From Prolixibacteraceae bacterium (GTDB lineage: Bacteria; Bacteroidota; Bacteroidia; Bacteroidales; Prolixibacteraceae), in the NCBI GenBank assembly GCA_017998095.1, contig JAGODU010000072.1, positions 1-19,478 of the forward strand: a stretch of DNA of 19,478 bases, read 5' to 3'. Of the stretch, positions 1 through 6,434 are shown one piece after another. The notes beneath the pieces are model-generated. The model was given only the letters and a program-made list of their open reading frames with translations, made no database searches and had not been told where the DNA came from. Position 1 is the stretch's first letter. Every line of letters begins with the position of its first letter. A program made the position numbers and the translations under genes.

Positions 1-159
1 TCCGTATTCCATAGGTTTAAAAGAGATTAGTAAATCAATGTCACTTTTATCGTTGAATTTATCAGTACATGCTGAGCCAAAAACAAATAAAGACTGTACA
101 TTATGAGTTTTGCATAATGATCTGATTTTTTCAATATTTTCGGATATTAGTCTTTGCAT
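1..159 (-). CDS. MNT-type nucleotidyltransferase, N-terminal part only
   Basis: The first 53 residues of a minus-strand protein run off the left edge. After an N-terminal helix there is a nucleotidyltransferase core: VFGSA with G28-S29, then KSDIDLLI with D40 and D42, the metal-binding pair of the minimal nucleotidyltransferase (MntA-like) family. Known members are about 100-150 residues and many pair with a HEPN protein as a toxin-antitoxin system in which the MNT protein AMPylates the toxin. The start was placed at the ATG at 157-159 because the family fold begins there, but the frame stays open back to a stop at 238-240 without another ATG. No HEPN partner is visible upstream; it could lie off the left edge. 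The family call is firm; the pairing is inference. Confidence 0.8.
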   Translation of the reverse strand, partial: MQRLISENIEKIRSLCKTHNVQSLFVFGSACTDKFNDKSDIDLLISFKPMEYG

Positions 160-451
160 GTCAATGTTTTGTACAAATTTATCATTAATGATGATATTTT
201 CCAAGTTTTCTACCAAACTGTCGTTGCTCTGCGACTTTTAAAGACCCATCGGGACGGCAGTATGTTAGTAAATAACGACACCTCAATTTGACGTGCTATG
301 TAATCGCAGGGTAGCACATCTTGACTCGTCCTATAAAAAGATTACAGATTAATACTTACATTCTGGATTAACTTTACTTTTTACTTAATATTTTACACTT
401 ATTTTAGTTCAAAACTATTAAAGGACAAGACGTGAACCGGAACTGAAACCG
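160..451. other. Non-coding stretch, no gene recognised
   Basis: I find no convincing reading frame here on either strand. The stretch at about 240-330 is less AT-rich than its surroundings and looks like conserved non-coding or decayed sequence, but I cannot name it. The stretch at 330-450 is AT-rich and featureless. Confidence 0.4.
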
Positions 452-628
452 ATTCGAAAAGTGTGAGTGGGAAATCAGGTCGTGGTCGAATTTGGTACGA
501 ATCTGGTACGAATCTGGTACGAATCTGATCCATTCCTGTCAGACCCTAAAAATGGCACACGTTTTTTTAAAATTTCACCAGAAAAAGTTTGCACTGAAAT
601 TTAATTTCACTAAAAAAAGTATACAACC
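452..628. repeat. Direct repeat copy A with three 11-bp iteron-like units
   Basis: ATTCGAAAA (452-460), then 23 bases, then GGTCGAAT (484-491), then GGTACG starting at 494, 505 and 516 (period 11), and finally a block around ACTAAA...GTATAC at 609-628. The same blocks in the same order recur at 1407-1521, with identical spacing across the first part. This copy lies downstream of the minus-strand cassette at 688-1135, the other upstream of it. The three units sit about one helical turn apart, as protein-binding sites often do. Confidence 0.65.
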
Positions 629-687
629 TATTTTTCCCACAATTAGTAGCAGTATATAACATACGGTATAAAATATTGGGGTTTACT

Positions 688-912
688 TTAAATGCAAAGT
701 GCATCGGAGCGGGTTACACCTGCAGGGGTGATAGCAACGGCATTATCGCCGCATACTGCCACAATCCTGAGAATGTCGTTCGACTCTGTGTTTGCATCGT
801 TATGACTTGTAGCCTTACCTCTAAGGTAGCTGATACCTTTCCAGTTTGCGCCAACTACTGATCCTACTGTGCCTGAGACACCTTCGAGGATACCTTGATT
901 AATTTTACCCAT
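688..912 (-). CDS. Short DUF6266-like protein, probably truncated
   Basis: This is a 74-residue protein. Its first 35 or so residues (MGKINQGILEGVSGTVGSVV, then a GANWKGISYLRGK stretch) resemble the conserved start of DUF6266 proteins of Bacteroidota, which as I know them are about 200 residues long. The rest (from residue about 36) does not look like that family, and the protein stops far short, so this is either a remnant joined to another sequence or a short variant. The family's function is unknown. It follows the small membrane peptide at 1031-1135 on the same strand with a gap of 118 bases, so the two may be co-transcribed. An overlapping plus-strand frame at 676-861 is not supported. 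Confidence 0.55.
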   Translation of the reverse strand: MGKINQGILEGVSGTVGSVVGANWKGISYLRGKATSHNDANTESNDILRIVAVCGDNAVAITPAGVTRSDALCI

Positions 913-1030
913 AATTTTAAAATTTAAAAGTTAATACTTGTAATTGATTGATTAATAAAATAATACACTAAATGATCTGAAAGAGATCCGACCTTATTCC
1001 TGTTTGTGCACACTATTACAGGATTGTGGG

Positions 1031-1135
1031 TCATTTATCCCATTTCTTTTTGATCCACGCCACCAGGATGGCTGAGAGCAAGCCGCTGACCAAACTTGTC
1101 AGCGATCCGATTAAAAAATTCCCTAAGTTTTTCAT
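1031..1135 (-). CDS. 34-residue single-pass membrane peptide
   Basis: A short reading frame that begins MKNLGNFLIGSLTSLVSG and ends in a KKKWDK tail. Residues about 7-28 form one hydrophobic segment rich in Gly, Ser, Leu and Ala, followed by a basic, tryptophan-containing tail, so a single membrane span with a cytoplasmic positive end is expected. It precedes the DUF6266-like gene on the same strand. Tiny membrane peptides of about 30-35 residues are known next to DNA-binding and DUF genes in Bacteroidota (for example those labelled smalltalk), but I cannot assign this one to that family. Its regular composition and position support it as a real gene; no function can be given. Confidence 0.5.
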   Translation of the reverse strand: MKNLGNFLIGSLTSLVSGLLSAILVAWIKKKWDK

Positions 1136-1214
1136 AAATAAATAATTTGTTTTTTTAAACACAACCGAAAATTAGGGCTGTTGGCAGAGGTGGCCAAAAA
1201 AAAGGTGGGGTGTG

Positions 1215-1268
1215 AAACGAAATTAACCTCAAAGCACGCAGGTGCGTGATTCAAGGTGATTTTCGTTT
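1215..1268. repeat. 54-bp imperfect palindrome (long hairpin)
   Basis: The outer arms are AAACGAAA (1215-1222) and TTTCGTTT (1261-1268). Inside come ACCT/AGGT and then CACGCA-gg-TGCGTG at the centre. Block and spacer lengths are the same on both sides (8-3-4-5-6-2-6-5-4-3-8), so the element is symmetric. On the minus strand a T-rich run follows about 15 bases later. It lies upstream of the small-peptide gene and could be a terminator, a leader structure or a binding site. Confidence 0.6.
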
Positions 1269-1406
1269 AAACAATTTTGGGGTTTGTTCGAAAAAGGATA
1301 ATTTCGGTTGCGAGGGATGATTTGGAGGCTGGGATTTTTAAAATTCAGGAGTGGAATTTTGGGGATGGGATATCGGAATATTTGAAACGAACCTGATTCG
1401 GAATTC

Positions 1407-1521
1407 ATTCGAAAATAGTGATTGAAAATTTAGGGTTCGGTCGAATGTGGTACGGATGAGGTACGGTTGAGGTCCCTTTCGGATAGGTGTTATTTTATAC
1501 TAAAATTGGTATACAGTTTTT
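1407..1521. repeat. Direct repeat copy B with 11-bp iteron-like units
   Basis: This is the partner of 452-628: ATTCGAAAA (1407-1415), 23 bases, GGTCGAAT (1439-1446), GGTACG at 1449 and 1460 and a degenerate GGTCCC at 1471 (period 11), then ACTAAAATTGGTATACAG from 1499. The distance from GGTCGAAT to the final block is about 65 bases shorter than in copy A. It stands upstream of the minus-strand cassette, where a promoter or operator region would be expected. Confidence 0.65.
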
Positions 1522-2017
1522 GCTTTATTTTCTTCTTCAGGATAAAATAAAAGCTTCTGATTGCTTATTAAACTTTCGAATACTTCTTAAATCATTTTCA
1601 TATTAAGAAATTTTGTTGTTTTTAATAGTGTTTACTTTTTTAGGATATAACAGTATAGCATAACCTGAAGAATCGTTCTTTGAAAATGTAACCCTACCTC
1701 AATCAGTTTATTTAGCTGAAGCGGAAAAAGAATGTCTTTATAACATCATAAATGCCTATAAAACATGGGTGTAAAAATCATTAATCAAAAAAGTTACCCT
1801 AAAACTGATGGTGATCTAACGAAATCAACCTATTTAAAAAAGAACTAACCATAACAAGCCCATATGAAGCGGTGGAGAAGTCCAACTATATTTTATCCAC
1901 AAATTTTACTGTAAATTAGAATGTTAATGAATAATTTATTATATTGTTCACTTGATTAAACACAGTTTAATGTGGATAAAAAATAAGGACATTATGGGCA
2001 ATAATAACGGATCCTTA
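1522..2017. other. AT-rich decayed region without a recognisable gene
   Basis: There is no gene that I can support. One plus-strand stretch at 1664-1774 reads as 36 residues containing TLPQSVYLAEAEKECLYNII and a stop, with no start codon. Its composition is protein-like, so it may be the tail of a lost gene, but I do not recognise it. A small perfect inverted repeat, ATTAAAC-aca-GTTTAAT, lies at 1955-1971. Confidence 0.4.
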
Positions 2018-2165
2018 TGGTCTAGCCCCCTAAATATTGGACTAAATTCCAAAAAGAGTTTAGTACTTCTTAAATTTGGGAATTATGGCAAAAATAAAGC
2101 AAAAATTTACAGCTGAAGAACGTTTGTCGATATTGAAGGAGGGCGAACGTCAAGGGCAGACGGAA
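2018..2165 (+). mobile_element. Left-end remnant of an IS3-family insertion sequence
   Basis: The stretch at 2018-2042 (TGGTCTAGCCCCCTAAATAT, then TGGAC) has the TG-start and CCCC...TTGGAC pattern typical of IS3-family terminal repeats. It is followed at 2085 by an ATG whose product begins MAKIKQKFTAEERLSILKEG, matching the start of the IS3 OrfA helix-turn-helix protein. Transposase similarity ends about residue 27; the frame then runs through unrelated sequence to a stop at 2253-2255. No OrfB and no matching right end occur in the window, so this is a broken relic. Confidence 0.7.
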
Positions 2166-2386
2166 ACTCTATCCTGCATCATATACTTCCCTATTGGTGA
2201 TAATTTGATAGGGAGAATTTCCATCTCTACTTCACTTAAGTATCTTGAATTGTAATCTAAAAATTACAATGCTCAGATTTCGGCAAATAAGAATACACAA
2301 AAATTGTAAACAATGATACGCAGTGAATTTTCCGGGACTATACCGTACACCTCATTCCGTTTAGAATTAACTCTAAATAGATCTAA

Positions 2387-2506
2387 ACTTTTCAAATTGC
2401 CGGAATATATAGTTTTACCGATGAGGAATTGGATTATATCATTAATTACGACATGAAGTACCGTATGGGAAAGGAGGTTGAGAAAGAAGTTGAGGAATAT
2501 CATTAA
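2387..2506 (+). pseudogene. C-terminal fragment of an Eco57I/PglX-type DNA methyltransferase
   Basis: This is an open stretch of 39 residues with no start codon, following an in-frame stop at 2384-2386. It contains TDEELDYIINYDMKYRMGKE, which matches the conserved C-terminal end of large class I DNA methyltransferases of the type IIG/Eco57I or BREX PglX kind, where EELDFIINYDIKYRMG closes the protein. The rest of such a protein (about 1,000 residues) is absent. Together with the HNH fragment 90 bases downstream on the same strand it suggests a deleted restriction or phage-defence locus. The family call rests on one motif recognised from memory. Confidence 0.6.
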
Positions 2507-2537
2507 ATGTAAATGCCCCGCTAGGCGAGGTATCGGT

Positions 2538-2556
2538 CCAAAGATGCTATCTTTGG
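2538..2556. repeat. Small perfect hairpin CCAAAGAT-gct-ATCTTTGG
   Basis: An 8-bp perfect stem with a 3-base loop lies between the methyltransferase tail and the HNH fragment. It has no T-tract, so it is not a clear terminator. A similar hairpin, ATTGTAAT-ctaaaa-ATTACAAT, lies at 2249-2270. Confidence 0.4.
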
Positions 2557-2598
2557 AGCTGTTCAAGTGTTGCAAATGTACAAACTTAATTAATCTAA

Positions 2599-2904
2599 AC
2601 CAAGAAGACAGTAACGGTAAACACTTATGATAGGAATACTGAAGCAAGAAGATCATGTCTTGAACACTGGGGAACAAAATGTTTTGTTTGCGGATTTGAT
2701 TTTGAGGAAACTTATAGGGAGATTGGCAGAGGATTTATTCATGTTCATCATTTGACACCAGTTTCACTGATTGGTAAATCATATCATATAAATCCGGTTG
2801 ATGATTTAAAGCCTGTTTGCCCCAATTGCCATGCTATGATTCATTCTAAAAATCCTCCGATTTCAATTGAGGAGATGAAAGGGTTAATTAATGACAGAAA
2901 CTAA
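2599..2904 (+). pseudogene. HNH endonuclease, C-terminal domain only
   Basis: An open frame of 101 residues after a stop at 2596-2598, with no usable start codon ahead of the domain. It carries a complete HNH/zinc module: CFVCGFDF (first Cys pair), GFIHVHHLTPVS (the HH of the active site), DDLKPVCPNCHAMIHS (second Cys pair and final His). This arrangement is the one seen at the C-terminus of Bacteroidota HNH endonucleases and McrA-like enzymes that cut foreign or modified DNA. The N-terminal specificity part is missing, so the protein is a 5'-truncated remnant even though the domain itself looks intact. I infer that it belonged to the same lost defence locus as the methyltransferase tail upstream. 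Confidence 0.75.
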
Positions 2905-3069
2905 CGGTTATAGTATCCATTAACACAACCATCATTATAAGCGTCGTCATTTCTATAACTTGACAATAAATTCATTGTCAAATTTATGAGATATGTTTTT
3001 CTACTTAAAGGGGAAAGGTCGCTTTTTAAATAGAAATAACATCTTGCTGATCGGGATGAAATAGGATTG

Positions 3070-3115
3070 AGTCCTTTTGTTGATGAAGTCGGGATTGCAA
3101 ATTCCGACCAGCGTG
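3070..3115 (+). repeat. Dispersed hairpin repeat, copy 1
   Basis: A 46-bp unit running from AGTCCTTTT to CAGCGTG with the core GGGATTGCAAATTCC (stem arms either side of GCA). The same unit, same length and orientation, occurs at 6782-6827, and related copies at 6012-6057 and 6835-6851. It lies about 100 bases upstream of the YdeI-like gene. A minus-strand frame across this region (2901-3143) is just the repeat read backwards. Confidence 0.65.
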
Positions 3116-3211
3116 AGAGTTCGCTACTGTTACGGTCTGACAAATACTAAATTCAACCAGATTAACTATATTTACAACTAGTAAAAAAAATAGTCATTTA
3201 CAAATAATATT

Positions 3212-3778
3212 TTGAACAACTTTAACACTAAATATTTCACTGACAGAAAAGAATGGAGAAACTGGCTCGAAACCAATTTTGAGACAGAAATTGATATTTG
3301 GCTGGAATATCCTGTAAAGAAGACTAATAATAAACGAATTTTGTATAACGATGCCGTTGAGGAAGCTCTTTGTTTTGGATGGATTGATACTACTATTAAG
3401 GCGCTAAGCGAAGATGTAACTATTCAAAGATTTTGTAAGAGAAGAAAAAACTCTGCTTTCTCACAATCAAACATTGAACGATTGAGATGGCTCTTTGAAA
3501 ACAATTTGATTCACTACTCAATTAAGGACGAAATTCTAAAAGTAATTCAACAAGAATTCATTTTCCCGGATGATATAATGATGAAATTAAAATCAGATAA
3601 GGTTGTTTGGGAAAACTATCAGAACTTTTCAGAACCTTATAAACGAATCAGAATTGCATACATTGATAGTGCAAGAAAAAGTCCTGAAGAATTTGAAAAA
3701 CGATTAAATCACTTTATCAACAAGACGAAAGATAATAAACTGATTAAAGGATTTGGGGGAATAGAAAAATACTATTAA
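3212..3778 (+). CDS. YdeI/OmdA-family protein
   Basis: This 188-residue protein resembles the YdeI/OmpD-associated (OmdA) family. The N-terminal part shows the family pattern: a WRNWLETN segment, then IDIWLEYPVKK, the YNDAVEEALCFGWIDTTIK block (residues about 45-65), the QRFCKRRKNSAFSQSN block where the family has R-x-P-K/S-x-WS-x-x-N, and a C-terminal helical part with the S-x-R/K-SPEEFEKRL pattern. In other bacteria members are linked with resistance to antimicrobial peptides, but the biochemical function is not known. The only available start is TTG at 3212; no ATG fits ahead of the conserved core. It stands alone between intergenic gaps, apparently as a single-gene unit. Confidence 0.75.
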   Translation: MNNFNTKYFTDRKEWRNWLETNFETEIDIWLEYPVKKTNNKRILYNDAVEEALCFGWIDTTIKALSEDVTIQRFCKRRKNSAFSQSNIERLRWLFENNLIHYSIKDEILKVIQQEFIFPDDIMMKLKSDKVVWENYQNFSEPYKRIRIAYIDSARKSPEEFEKRLNHFINKTKDNKLIKGFGGIEKYY

Positions 3779-3977
3779 CAATAATACCTTGCTTGTCGGG
3801 CTTCCACCAAAAAGAGCAAAGTCTTATTTAAAATATTAGAACAACAGATATTTACATAAGTTAAAAACCTGTTTTTAGTAATTGATAATTTGATATTTAT
3901 AAGCTGCTGTATTGAATTTTAGTAGGCATGAAGAGTTACAGGATATTTTTGATAAAATTCAAAATAAAATAATTGAT

Positions 3978-4406
3978 ATGTCAACATTGGAGAAGGCTTT
4001 AGAAATAGCCATAAATGCTCATAAAGGGCAAAAGGACAAGTCGGGAGCTGATTATATTTTACATCCAATTCGTGTGATGCAAAGAGGAGATACTGAATCA
4101 GAGAAAATTTGTGGACTTTTACATGATGTAGTTGAAGATAGCGCCTGGACATTTGAAAGTCTTAAAAAAGAAGGTTTTTCTGAAGACATTATTTCTGTAT
4201 TAAAATGTGTTACCAAAGAATCAGAAGATGATGATTATGATACGTTTATAAACAGAGTAATTCAAAACCCTATTGCTGTAAAAGTTAAGTTAAATGATTT
4301 GCTTGATAATATGGATATAACCAGACTGAAAGAATTAAAAGAAGGAGATATGAAGCGATTGAATAAATATTTGAAATCATATTGGAAGTTGAAAAACAAA
4401 ATGTAA
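3978..4406 (+). CDS. Small HD-domain hydrolase (RelA/SpoT hydrolase-like)
   Basis: A 142-residue stand-alone HD domain. The metal-site residues are visible in order: H29 in YILHPIRV, H49-D50 in GLLHDVVEDS, and D107 in KLNDLLDNMD, the pattern of the (p)ppGpp-hydrolase half of RelA/SpoT and of MESH1-like single-domain enzymes. The synthetase and regulatory domains are absent. Substrate is likely a nucleotide, possibly ppGpp, but the motif does not prove it. I chose the ATG at 3978 because the HD fold starts there (MSTLEKALEIAINAHKGQ); a TTG at 3912 would add 22 unconserved residues. It is a single gene with no clear operon partner. Confidence 0.75.
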   Translation: MSTLEKALEIAINAHKGQKDKSGADYILHPIRVMQRGDTESEKICGLLHDVVEDSAWTFESLKKEGFSEDIISVLKCVTKESEDDDYDTFINRVIQNPIAVKVKLNDLLDNMDITRLKELKEGDMKRLNKYLKSYWKLKNKM

Positions 4407-4434
4407 CAAATTTCCCCAATCCACTCTACATTAT

Positions 4435-4505
4435 AAGCTGTCCGTCATTCCGAACGAAGTGAGGAACCTCATTTGAAAAGGAATTCATCCCACAGGGAAC
4501 AGCTT
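4435..4505. repeat. Intergenic GTCATTCCGAACGAAGTGAG-type repeat
   Basis: CGTCATTCCGAACGAAGTGA begins at 4443 and continues with GGAACCTC. This is one half of the common interspersed repeat whose close relatives (GTCATTGCGAACGAAGTGAA) fill 9327-9390. It is framed by the inverted pair AAGCTGT (4435-4441) and ACAGCTT (4499-4505). It fills the gap between the HD hydrolase and the RhuM gene; no gene is seen there. Confidence 0.6.
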
Positions 4506-4601
4506 CAGTTAAATGCTGCGATTGATTTTATTTTGCATGAATAATGTGTATTTTCGATAAATGTTAACATTAAATAACTTAACCCCATCAAATAAAAAAG
4601 A

Positions 4602-5222
4602 ATGAAAAAAAAGAATGAAATATCAAGTTTTGACAAACAATTAACTGATTGGAAAATACAGTTCAATAAAGAGATACCTGAGCGGGTCGGTCTTGCTTTT
4701 TACACCAATGATTTGGGTGAAGTAGAAATAGAAGTGTATATGACTGATGAAAATATGTGGATGAGTCAACAAATAATGTCAAATCTATTTGGCGTTGAAG
4801 AACACACCATTACATACCATATTCAGGAAATATACAGAAGCGGTGAACTGGATGAGGATCCAACTACTCGAAAAATTCGAGTAGTTCGCAGTGAAGGAAA
4901 AAGGCAGGTAAACCGTGAGATTCAGTTTTATAATCTTGATCTGGTAATATCTGTTAGCTATCGTGTAAATTCAATAAAAGCAACCCAGTTCAGAAAATTT
5001 GCCACAAGAATTTTGCATGAATACATTCAGAAAGGCTATGTACTTAATGAAGACCGATTTAAACAAGGGAGGAAATTCGATGACTCGTATTTCAAAAAGA
5101 TGCATGAGCGTATCCGCGATATTCGCCTTAGTGAACGACGTTTGTATCTTCAAATCACGGATATTTTTGCACTTGCTTCAGATTACGACAAAAATAGCAT
5201 GATAACCAAAGCAATTAATTAA
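4602..5222 (+). CDS. RhuM-family protein, C-terminally truncated
   Basis: This 206-residue protein matches the N-terminal two thirds of RhuM (virulence-protein RhuM family), which is normally about 330-350 residues. Visible blocks: YMTDENMWMSQQIMSNLFGV (residues about 46-65), the HTITYHIQEIYRSGELDED recognition-like segment, IQFYNLDLVISVSYRVNS, and FRKFATRILHEYIQKGYVLN. Intact members continue after ITDIFALASDYD with a segment around ATVQNKLH and a GKTAAE motif; here the protein ends SMITKAIN and stops, and the next gene starts 16 bases later. The missing third is not found nearby, so a deletion is likely. RhuM was first noted in a Salmonella pathogenicity island and is often found near restriction or toxin genes; its function is unknown. 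Confidence 0.8.
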   Translation: MKKKNEISSFDKQLTDWKIQFNKEIPERVGLAFYTNDLGEVEIEVYMTDENMWMSQQIMSNLFGVEEHTITYHIQEIYRSGELDEDPTTRKIRVVRSEGKRQVNREIQFYNLDLVISVSYRVNSIKATQFRKFATRILHEYIQKGYVLNEDRFKQGRKFDDSYFKKMHERIRDIRLSERRLYLQITDIFALASDYDKNSMITKAIN

Positions 5223-5238
5223 GCACTAATCTGTCAGA

Positions 5239-5622
5239 ATGAAAAACAAAATAAGCACTTATATAATTGTTGCAATCTCCCTGTTCGTTGGACTGTTACA
5301 TTTCGTCATCGGCCCCGATTATCAGGGAATGTTCAAACATTTTATCCGTGGATATTTAATAGATATTCTGCTGCCTTTGAACCTGTACTTATTATTGCAG
5401 ATAGCACTAAGAAAAAAATTATCAGTTAATAAATCCCGGATCATAAGTGCAATATTCACTGCCGCCTTTGGAACAGTTGTTGAAATATTACAACTTTATA
5501 AGATTGAATTTCTTGGCAGTACTTTTGACCCATGGGATTTAATAATGTATGTAATTGGAATTGGATTGGGTATTGTAATTGATTTAACTGTAATTGAAAA
5601 GTTTGAAAAGCAAGGACAGTGA
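5239..5622 (+). CDS. VanZ-like / DUF2809-like small membrane protein
   Basis: A 127-residue integral membrane protein with about four hydrophobic segments (residues about 7-26, 38-56, 66-84 and 100-118). Family hallmarks are the acidic-aromatic GTVVEILQLY in the third segment and FDPWDLIMYVIGIGLGIVID in the last, the arrangement seen in VanZ-like and DUF2809 proteins. VanZ itself gives low-level teicoplanin resistance, but most relatives have no known role and no resistance function should be assumed. It starts 16 bases after the truncated RhuM gene and may be co-transcribed with it. Confidence 0.65.
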   Translation: MKNKISTYIIVAISLFVGLLHFVIGPDYQGMFKHFIRGYLIDILLPLNLYLLLQIALRKKLSVNKSRIISAIFTAAFGTVVEILQLYKIEFLGSTFDPWDLIMYVIGIGLGIVIDLTVIEKFEKQGQ

Positions 5623-5684
5623 AATGATTAATTACGGTACAAAACACTGAGAATACATAATGCTAACTTCTAAAATAATGTGAT

Positions 5685-6008
5685 ATGAAAAGAATTATAA
5701 TTGGATTATTAATGGGCCTCGTTGCCGGAATAATTGATGTGGTTCCTATGATTTTGCAGAATCTGACATGGGATGCAAATATTTCTGCATTTACAATGTG
5801 GATAGTTGTTGGATTTCTGATTGCAACAATTGATTTGAAAATCAATCCAATAGTAAAAGGTATCTTAACAGCTTTCCTGGTTATATTGCCAACAGCAATT
5901 CTTATCGGCTGGAAAGAGCCGGCATCATTGATCCCGATTTCTATAATGACAATAGCTTTGGGAGGGGTACTTGGATTTTCAATAAATAAAATTCTGGTTA
6001 AGAAATAA
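5685..6008 (+). CDS. Small integral membrane protein, unknown function
   Basis: This protein has 107 residues with about four predicted membrane segments (residues about 3-24, 36-50, 57-76 and 82-102). It has a positively charged start (MKRI) and end (KILVKK). A GLVAGIIDVVPMILQNLTWD stretch follows the first segment; the rest is hydrophobic with no catalytic motif. I do not recognise a named family. It is separated from the VanZ-like gene by 62 bases, on the same strand, and is followed by a copy of the dispersed repeat. Confidence 0.65.
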   Translation: MKRIIIGLLMGLVAGIIDVVPMILQNLTWDANISAFTMWIVVGFLIATIDLKINPIVKGILTAFLVILPTAILIGWKEPASLIPISIMTIALGGVLGFSINKILVKK

Positions 6009-6011
6009 AGG

Positions 6012-6057
6012 CTGTTTTTTATATTGGTGATTGGGATTGCAAATCCCGATCAGCGTG
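6012..6057 (+). repeat. Dispersed hairpin repeat, copy 2
   Basis: The core GGGATTGCAAATCCC (6033-6047) is a perfect 6-bp stem with loop GCA, followed by GATCAGCGTG as in the other copies. The 5' half of the unit is diverged. A separate hairpin, AACCTG-aattg-CAGGTT, follows at about 6063-6079. It lies between the membrane protein and the mazE promoter. Confidence 0.6.
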
Positions 6058-6135
6058 GTGTAACCTGAATTGCAGGTTTAACCGGATAACTTCAGAAACA
6101 CTATTATCAAAAATAAATTAATTAGTACCGGGAAG

Positions 6136-6165
6136 TTTGAAATTCAGGGAAAGGTATTAACTTTG
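6136..6165 (+). promoter_or_regulatory. Bacteroidota-type promoter of mazEF
   Basis: TTTG at 6136-6139 and TAACTTTG at 6158-6165, spaced 18 bases, close to the -33/-7 pair (TTTG, 19-21 bases, TAnnTTTG) of the Bacteroidota primary sigma factor. The mazE ATG is at 6189. Confidence 0.6.
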
Positions 6166-6188
6166 TAATTACATTTTAAGAATTAACG

Positions 6189-6434
6189 ATGGAAGTATCT
6201 GTTATAAAAATTGGTAATTCAAAGGGAATACGACTGAGCAAGACCTTGCTGGAAAAGTATAATATCAAAGACACAGTTGACTTAATACTTGAAAAAGGAC
6301 AAATAATAATAAAGCCATTATCCAGACCTCGAAAAGGATGGGAAAAAGCTTTTAAGGAAATGTCTGAAAATGGTGATGACAGATTATTGATTAATGATGT
6401 TTTTGAAGACGAAAATCTTGAAGAATGGAAATAA
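6189..6434 (+). CDS. mazE: MazE/AbrB-family antitoxin
   Basis: This is an 81-residue antitoxin. The first 45 residues are an AbrB/MazE-type swapped-hairpin DNA-binding domain: VSVIKIGNSKGIRLSKTLLE with the GNSKGIRLPK-like signature, then LEKGQIIIKPLSR. The acidic C-terminal tail (NDVFEDENLEEWK) is the part that in MazE-type antitoxins wraps around and blocks the toxin. It overlaps the toxin gene by 10 bases (6425-6434), the usual translational coupling of such pairs. The module is probably autoregulated through the promoter at 6136-6165, as MazEF pairs are elsewhere. Confidence 0.85.
   Translation: MEVSVIKIGNSKGIRLSKTLLEKYNIKDTVDLILEKGQIIIKPLSRPRKGWEKAFKEMSENGDDRLLINDVFEDENLEEWK

Noticed and set aside
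676..861. Plus-strand frame opposite the DUF6266-like gene
   Set aside because: It is antisense to the recognisable DUF6266-like start, and its product is Cys-rich without a motif.
1955..1971. Perfect inverted repeat ATTAAAC-aca-GTTTAAT as a terminator
   Set aside because: It is short and AT-rich, has no T-tract and no gene before it, so it is likely a chance feature of AT-rich DNA.
2273..2677. Minus-strand frame of 134 codons
   Set aside because: It runs antisense across the methyltransferase tail and into the HNH fragment and gives a composition with no recognisable domain; the plus-strand fragments explain the region better.
2901..3143. Minus-strand frame of 80 codons
   Set aside because: It covers the dispersed hairpin repeat and its flanks; no protein family resemblance and the product includes the repeat translated.
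1..3200. Complete prophage or integrative element
   Set aside because: There is no integrase, no attachment-site pair, no tRNA and no structural or conjugation gene; only fragments are present.
3912..3977. Upstream TTG start for the HD hydrolase
   Set aside because: It adds 22 residues outside the conserved domain, while an ATG at 3978 fits the family start.
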